This document shows, one piece after another, positions 59,453 to 64,000 of a stretch of DNA of 64,000 nt. A model generated the notes under the pieces. It ran no database searches. It saw nothing but the letters and a program-made list of their open reading frames with translations, and had not been told where the DNA came from. Origin of the DNA: Selaginella tamariscina (lineage: Eukaryota; Streptophyta; Lycopodiopsida; Selaginellales; Selaginellaceae); NCBI GenBank assembly GCA_003024785.1, contig PUQB01000005.1, forward strand, positions 725,217 through 789,216, written 5' to 3'. A program made the position numbers and the translations under genes. The first letter of the stretch is position 1; every line of letters starts with the position of its first letter.

Positions 59453-62400
59453 GTTGGTATCGGAGCTATTCTCTATGGTCAATAAGACTGCCAAAAGTGT
59501 GGTGTGTTTTAGGGTTTTTTTAGTTTTGAATTCTTGAAGTACTCTATCACTTTCGACTAACATCTAAATTCTACAGCGTGGAGAGTTGGTCCTGAGATCT
59601 ATAACTTTTCAAAGAACATTTACTGAGTTATGGACTCGAATGTCAAAGGTAACACTTGGAAGTCAACTTCCAAGTTGTATGATAGGTTATTTTACCTTGT
59701 GCTCGTCTAAGTTACTTTACCATATATTTTTACAAGACATGGCATGTTAGTTTGTTCTGGCTTACAAACTAAGTCTTATGAGGTGGGTCTTGTGATATCA
59801 TAAGTCTACACATTATTAAAAATTCTTCTTTTTCTTTAAAGGTGTTTGAATTTGGGATAACACATAATTTAGAAATAGACAGTGTCCATTGAGTTTTGGC
59901 TTAGGTCAAGATTCAATATTAGGTTCATCAATAGTGTTCAAACGAGGAAAGACTTATGTTCAAATGTGTGTCTTTGACTTCAAAAGACGGGCATATTCAA
60001 ACATAAGAGTGAACACTACAATTTGACAGAAGTTGTAAAATAAGTTTTCAGAAGGACTTGCATAATAAAGGTGTTCGACGCACACTTGTGCATTTTCATT
60101 GTTAACTCTTTAATATTGAAATTTGTAATGTTGTTTGTAATGTGGGGATAAGCTCTTGAATAAGGGTGATTCCTTGGTTAAGAAGAGCATGATTTGGGAT
60201 TCTCCACTTTGGTTATTGACGAAGTAAGAAAACTTATAAAGTTTAATAACTTATGTTGGAACTATTAATGAGTTAGTAATAGTCGGATTTTCATTGGAGG
60301 TTTAAGTGCATATACCTCTTTAGAGAATCGATATTCGGTGAGAATTGATATTGGTTTTCAATATTGATTTCATTTTAGAGTCGAATATGATTATTCAAAA
60401 GATGATTTCTTAATTCTGCATCATGGTCGCAAATGTGGGCACTTAAAGAATAAATAAAGTATGTATCTTCAATCTTTTGAAATATTGAAAAATAAAACTA
60501 TTCTTGATTTAAGGTTTAATTGTATTTCTTGGGTTAGTTGTCAGTTCTATCTCAAGGTTTGATGGTGTTTCTTGAGTTTAGTTTAGCATTCATGAAAGTA
60601 CGATATTGAGTTTTGTGATTAGCTCAAGAAGATGATGTCCCTTCTTGATGATCATGGTTCATGGCTTTTAATGTATGATCTAATATCCGATACAAAATTA
60701 TGAAGTTTCCTATCACCTCATTTGTTGAGATATTTATATTTTAAACTTTGAAAGTATTTGTGGCAATCTTTCTAAGATTAGTTATAAATGACTTGCAAAA
60801 GTATGGTAAAATATCTCTTCAATATTGAGTTTGGAGCGCTCAATATCGAAATTTGATTATAATCACATAAGTTGGCCATAATCATATAATATAAAGACTC
60901 AAGTAGACTTGAGTTCGACACTTTGGTAAGGCACTACCTTAGTGTTATAACTTGAAACGTGTTTTCAAGTTAGTTAAAGAAATGAAGGGTGCTTAAAGAG
61001 TAATGTGGTACTTTATGAATTGCTAAGTGTTTAAATGGATAATGTATCTTAGTTCAACGTACTGAACTAGATATCTTATTCATGTTTGGGGAGATTTACT
61101 GAAGTATAAGATATAACTGAAATATGAAGTTATTGTGGCACTTTGGTGTCATGATAACATTAGTGTAGAAAATAATATCTTACTAAATCAGTTAAATGAA
61201 CTAAACATTAGTTCATGATTCCTCTTAGTCTCTGACAAGTTCCTTGGAATATTGTCATAACATTATATTTTCGTATTAAAGTTGAAATTTTGTTCATATC
61301 AATTAAGTCCAAAGTCCATGTTATAGTTCTTGCATTTCGATAAATTAATATGTTTGAAAAATCATATCCGCAATGTAACAACCAGTAAGAAAACTAACGT
61401 TAAAGCGCTCATTATCAATTCAAATGTATCAATATCAAAATTGCAACTATGTATGAATTAAGAATTAGGTTGAACTTGCTTATCAAAAATACTAATTGCT
61501 GGAATTAGTGGAAATACTATACTTTAGTATAGTGTTAGGGAACATTTATTTAATTCAATTTGAGAGTTGGAAATAATATAATATTATAGCAGCATGTAGT
61601 ATTACAAGTTCAAGGAGACTCTTATCATGGAAATTAAGTTTTAAAATTCGGTATTTTTAAACATAATGAGATAAAGAGTTAGGAAGTATCGAACAGCATC
61701 TAGTATGATGTGTTCTTTAGGGAATATGAGTACAATGAGAGTATTAATTAAGACACTTGTTATTTAAAGATTGTTGTTTGAAGCATTAGAGATGAGTTGA
61801 ATTTCCTAATTTTCACATTGGTTTGTACGAATGGTATGTTAACTTATTTGTTCCTTGAACTGGTTGATGTTATTAAATAGTACAGTTTGGTTGCAAAAAA
61901 TAAATGGTAGTGCTATTACACTTGCGGATTTGACTGAATTTGATTCTTATGAAGAATAAATTTATGTTAATAACACACCAAGTGGATGGTAGTTAGTAGG
62001 TTAGCATGACCTTATTGTATACATGTGTACAGCCATGCGCCTCTGTGATTGCCTCTGGCCAGATTGACATGTTTACAAAAAATAACAAGGTTTTGAAAAA
62101 TAATACTCTTATATTGGAAAAGAGCTTGATTCAGATAAATGTTTCATATCTAGTTTGATGTAGCTATACACTAACAGCGGATAGGTATAATAGCAGACCC
62201 TTATGTAAGGGGTAATGAGAAACACCGAGGGAGGCAAAAATGGCTATAATACTGTAACATGTGGGAATGTGGAACAATTGGAAAAATCAAAGAAACGTGA
62301 AGGCATTTGATCAAGCATTTGAGATTAACTCAAAGTGTTTGTTGTGTGCTAAGACAACAGGGTCGTCAATAGCGTTTATTATTTAGAAATAAAGCTCACT

Positions 62401-62766
62401 TTATTTCTTGTTAACCAAGGGGCCGACAACAACACTAACTAGAGGCCTCCAATATAAATCTAATTAAGTAAAGAAATTAATCACTATGTTGTGTGCGTCA
62501 TGTGACAGACTTTGCAAACATGCAAAAGGTTTCCAAGCGACTTCATGTCGCAGGTGGTGCCTCCAGCAGCTAGGTTTACGACTTAGTGAATGATGGTTCT
62601 GAAGTACTTGGTTTCGCATAATGTAAGGGAGGTAATACAACTTAAGTGAACTTTTGGCTGACTCCACATAGAGTGATATGCTAGTTTTGGCTAGTTTTTT
62701 TTAACATTATCTAGTCTTTGAGTTAAACGTCAACGAGGATGTTGATATTTTCAAAGGCAGGGAGTG
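59453..62766. other. LTR1 interior without genes
   Basis: The first bases hold the primer site; the remainder is AT-rich with stops in every frame and no recognisable gag or pol motif in either strand. It may be a very old decayed interior or an originally non-coding one. Confidence 0.65.
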
Positions 62767-63432
62767 TGTCATAGTTTTACTATGACTCTTTGCAGATTGA
62801 TTATTGTTACCTACTATATTATGTTGATAGACCCTAGATGTACTCTAAGTAAAAGTATCACTTACTTTTAGAAAACCCACCCCTGATTTTGACGTCCTAG
62901 TTAAGATGAGTTTGACATGTTAAATAGGGTTAAGAACACCCCTAGGGTTGACCTAACCCTAGCATTGCCCTAACCCACGCCCTAAAAACCCCACCCTCCC
63001 TTGGGTAGGGTTTAGGGGTAGGGGTTAGTGTGCAAACTCATCTCATTAACTAAGGGGCTAGCATTCCGTGCTATCCCACTTACACATACATGAAGGGGGG
63101 GGGGGGTCCGTCACAGAAATAAGGTAGAGTATGTGTGGGAGAGCTCTTGGTTCATGCCTGATTTTGTTGCTCTTCTGCTGGTGAAAGCTCTAACTTGTTG
63201 TTAAGGCAGAACCCTCTGTTGTGCTGCCCTAACTCCACCCTTAGATAGGCTCATGCCCTAACCTCATCAAAAAAGATGTGCTTTACACATACCCATGTGA
63301 CAAAGCTAAGGCATCGCCACTTACCCTTTGAGGAATCATCTTCATTTAGGCATACAACCCTTTAGGGCGACAAGGGATACCCTGAACCATGACTAACCCT
63401 TGAGGGTTTGAGTGGTCAAGTTATACCCTAGT
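62767..63432 (+). repeat. LTR1 3' LTR, rearranged
   Basis: 62767 to about 63235 matches the start of the 5' LTR, with a deletion after ATGTTGATAGACCC and a 10-bp G run (about 63096-63107). About 63244-63432 is the reverse complement of 59033-59222. An inversion with deletion explains this. Confidence 0.75.
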
Positions 63433-64000
63433 TATACATGTGCTTGCTTATATATATATTAATACATTGGTAAATTCATATACACCCTTTTTTGTCTTAG
63501 AGAGAAGTGGACGAGATTAAGTGTTCAAAGCTCACGTTTGTGATAGTGCAAAAAATTGGTATTATTCATTTCTAGAACCATCACAAATGTGAGTTTTATA
63601 CAATTTTACATGATTTTACAATTTTACATGATTTACTGTCTTTTACTCAAAATATTATGATAAGATTATAAATAAATAAAAGGAGATAAAGAACTTATAT
63701 ACTAATACACATGTACATTCACATAGAGTTTGGCGGGATCCCGCCACCCTTCTCTGTCTTAGAGAGAAGTGGGCGAGATTGATCTTGCCCACCATTTTAG
63801 AAGGCATGGAAGGGGTGGCAAGATTAATCGTGTCACCAGTTCCTTGCCTCCTACAATTTGTGTGTGTGAGAGAAAGATATACGCAAATACAAATTGTGTG
63901 TATAGAAATTATAATATACAAATACACAAGTACATATAAATTCATGTGTGTGGGAGATATAGGTAAAGAAGTTGTGGGCAGGATTAATCCCACCACCCCT
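63433..64000. repeat. Hairpin and palindrome array of a further copy
   Basis: The hairpin AAAGCTCACGTTTGTGATAG...CATCACAAATGTGAG (about 63517-63597) corresponds to 6604-6690. Palindrome variants at about 63732, 63773, 63818 and 63978 follow with (GT)-rich DNA. The region is cut by the window end. Low-complexity ORFs are not genes. Confidence 0.8.

Larger units (their letters stand above)
57716..63432 (+). mobile_element. LTR1: large non-coding LTR element (LARD-like)
   Basis: A 1737-bp 5' LTR (57716-59452) is followed after two bases by TGGTATCGGAGC (59455-59466), one base different from the tRNA-iMet primer site TGGTATCAGAGC. The 3.3-kb AT-rich interior (59453-62766) has no frame over about 67 codons. 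AAAGGCAGGGAGTG (62753-62766) is a candidate polypurine tract, and the 3' LTR starts TGTCATAGTTTTACTATGAC at 62767. The 3' LTR is direct to about 63235 and then continues with an inverted piece of the LTR (about 63244-63432), so it is rearranged. Elements with LTRs and a non-coding interior depend on proteins of autonomous relatives. Confidence 0.8.

Noticed and set aside
59455-59466. A tRNA gene fragment (iMet-like)
   Set aside because: Only the 12-base primer-site complement is present, directly after an LTR end; there is no cloverleaf.

Overview
The window looks like repeat-dominated nuclear DNA of a land plant or streptophyte alga. Interstitial plant-type telomeric repeats (TTTAGGG) occur, introns have GT...AG ends, and nearly everything recognisable is mobile-element DNA. 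I see no ordinary single-copy host gene, rRNA, tRNA or organellar insertion. The mix of families (ParB-like proteins, DUF7869-type proteins, Ty3/gypsy chromoviruses resembling those of non-seed plants and fungi) makes a bryophyte, lycophyte, fern or charophyte more likely than a seed plant. This is an inference from family recall, not a database result.

The framework is a large DNA-transposon-like element, present as two nearly full copies and several fragments. Copy 1 (1683-15963) is bounded by 26-bp terminal inverted repeats (24/26 identical) with TA on both outer sides. Inside it are: (i) on the minus strand, a ParB-fold plus degenerate methyltransferase-like gene (about 6500 to 3402) followed by an FCP1/HAD phosphatase-like gene (about 3230 to 2043); (ii) an array of the 18-bp palindrome GGCGGGATTAATCCCGCC (6790-8585); (iii) a tandem microsatellite-rich block (8586-10290), telomere-like repeats and an AT-rich tandem block; (iv) a second palindrome array (13000-13475); (v) on the plus strand, a DUF7869-type transposase-like gene with a 54-bp intron (13481-15461). 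Copy 2 is colinear: 23844-30274 and, after a 13.4-kb interruption, 43702-50016. It retains the 5' half of the transposase-like gene that copy 1 has lost. Fragments of the same family lie at 1-1680 (plus strand), 15985-16420 with 21251-21320, 21320-23840, 50017-51950, 53396-55620 (inverted), 57224-57715 and 63433-64000.

LTR retroelements are inserted in this framework. R1 (16421-21250, minus strand, 164-bp LTRs) is a decayed Ty3/gypsy element. R2 (about 31526-43701, minus strand) is another Ty3/gypsy element, split inside its RT/RNase H region by a 7.5-kb LTR element (32645-40173) with a perfect 5-bp target duplication (TGCAT). The inserted element has gag-like, protease-like and coiled-coil ORFs but no visible reverse transcriptase. 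R2b (51951-about 53395) is a rearranged relative of R2 with an integrase/chromodomain tail. A third family (LTR1) has 1.7-kb LTRs, a tRNA-iMet-like primer site and a 3.3-kb interior without ORFs. It forms 57716-about 63432 and leaves LTR fragments at 30275-31525 and 55626-57200.

The most interesting pattern is that each of the two gene modules of the large element has an array of the same 18-bp palindrome next to its 5' end, and one module encodes a ParB-like protein. In bacteria ParB proteins bind palindromic parS sites, so a protein-site relationship is a testable idea, not a demonstrated one. Most ORFs carry frameshifts or stops, so the copies seen here are probably inactive, or the assembly has single-base indel errors.
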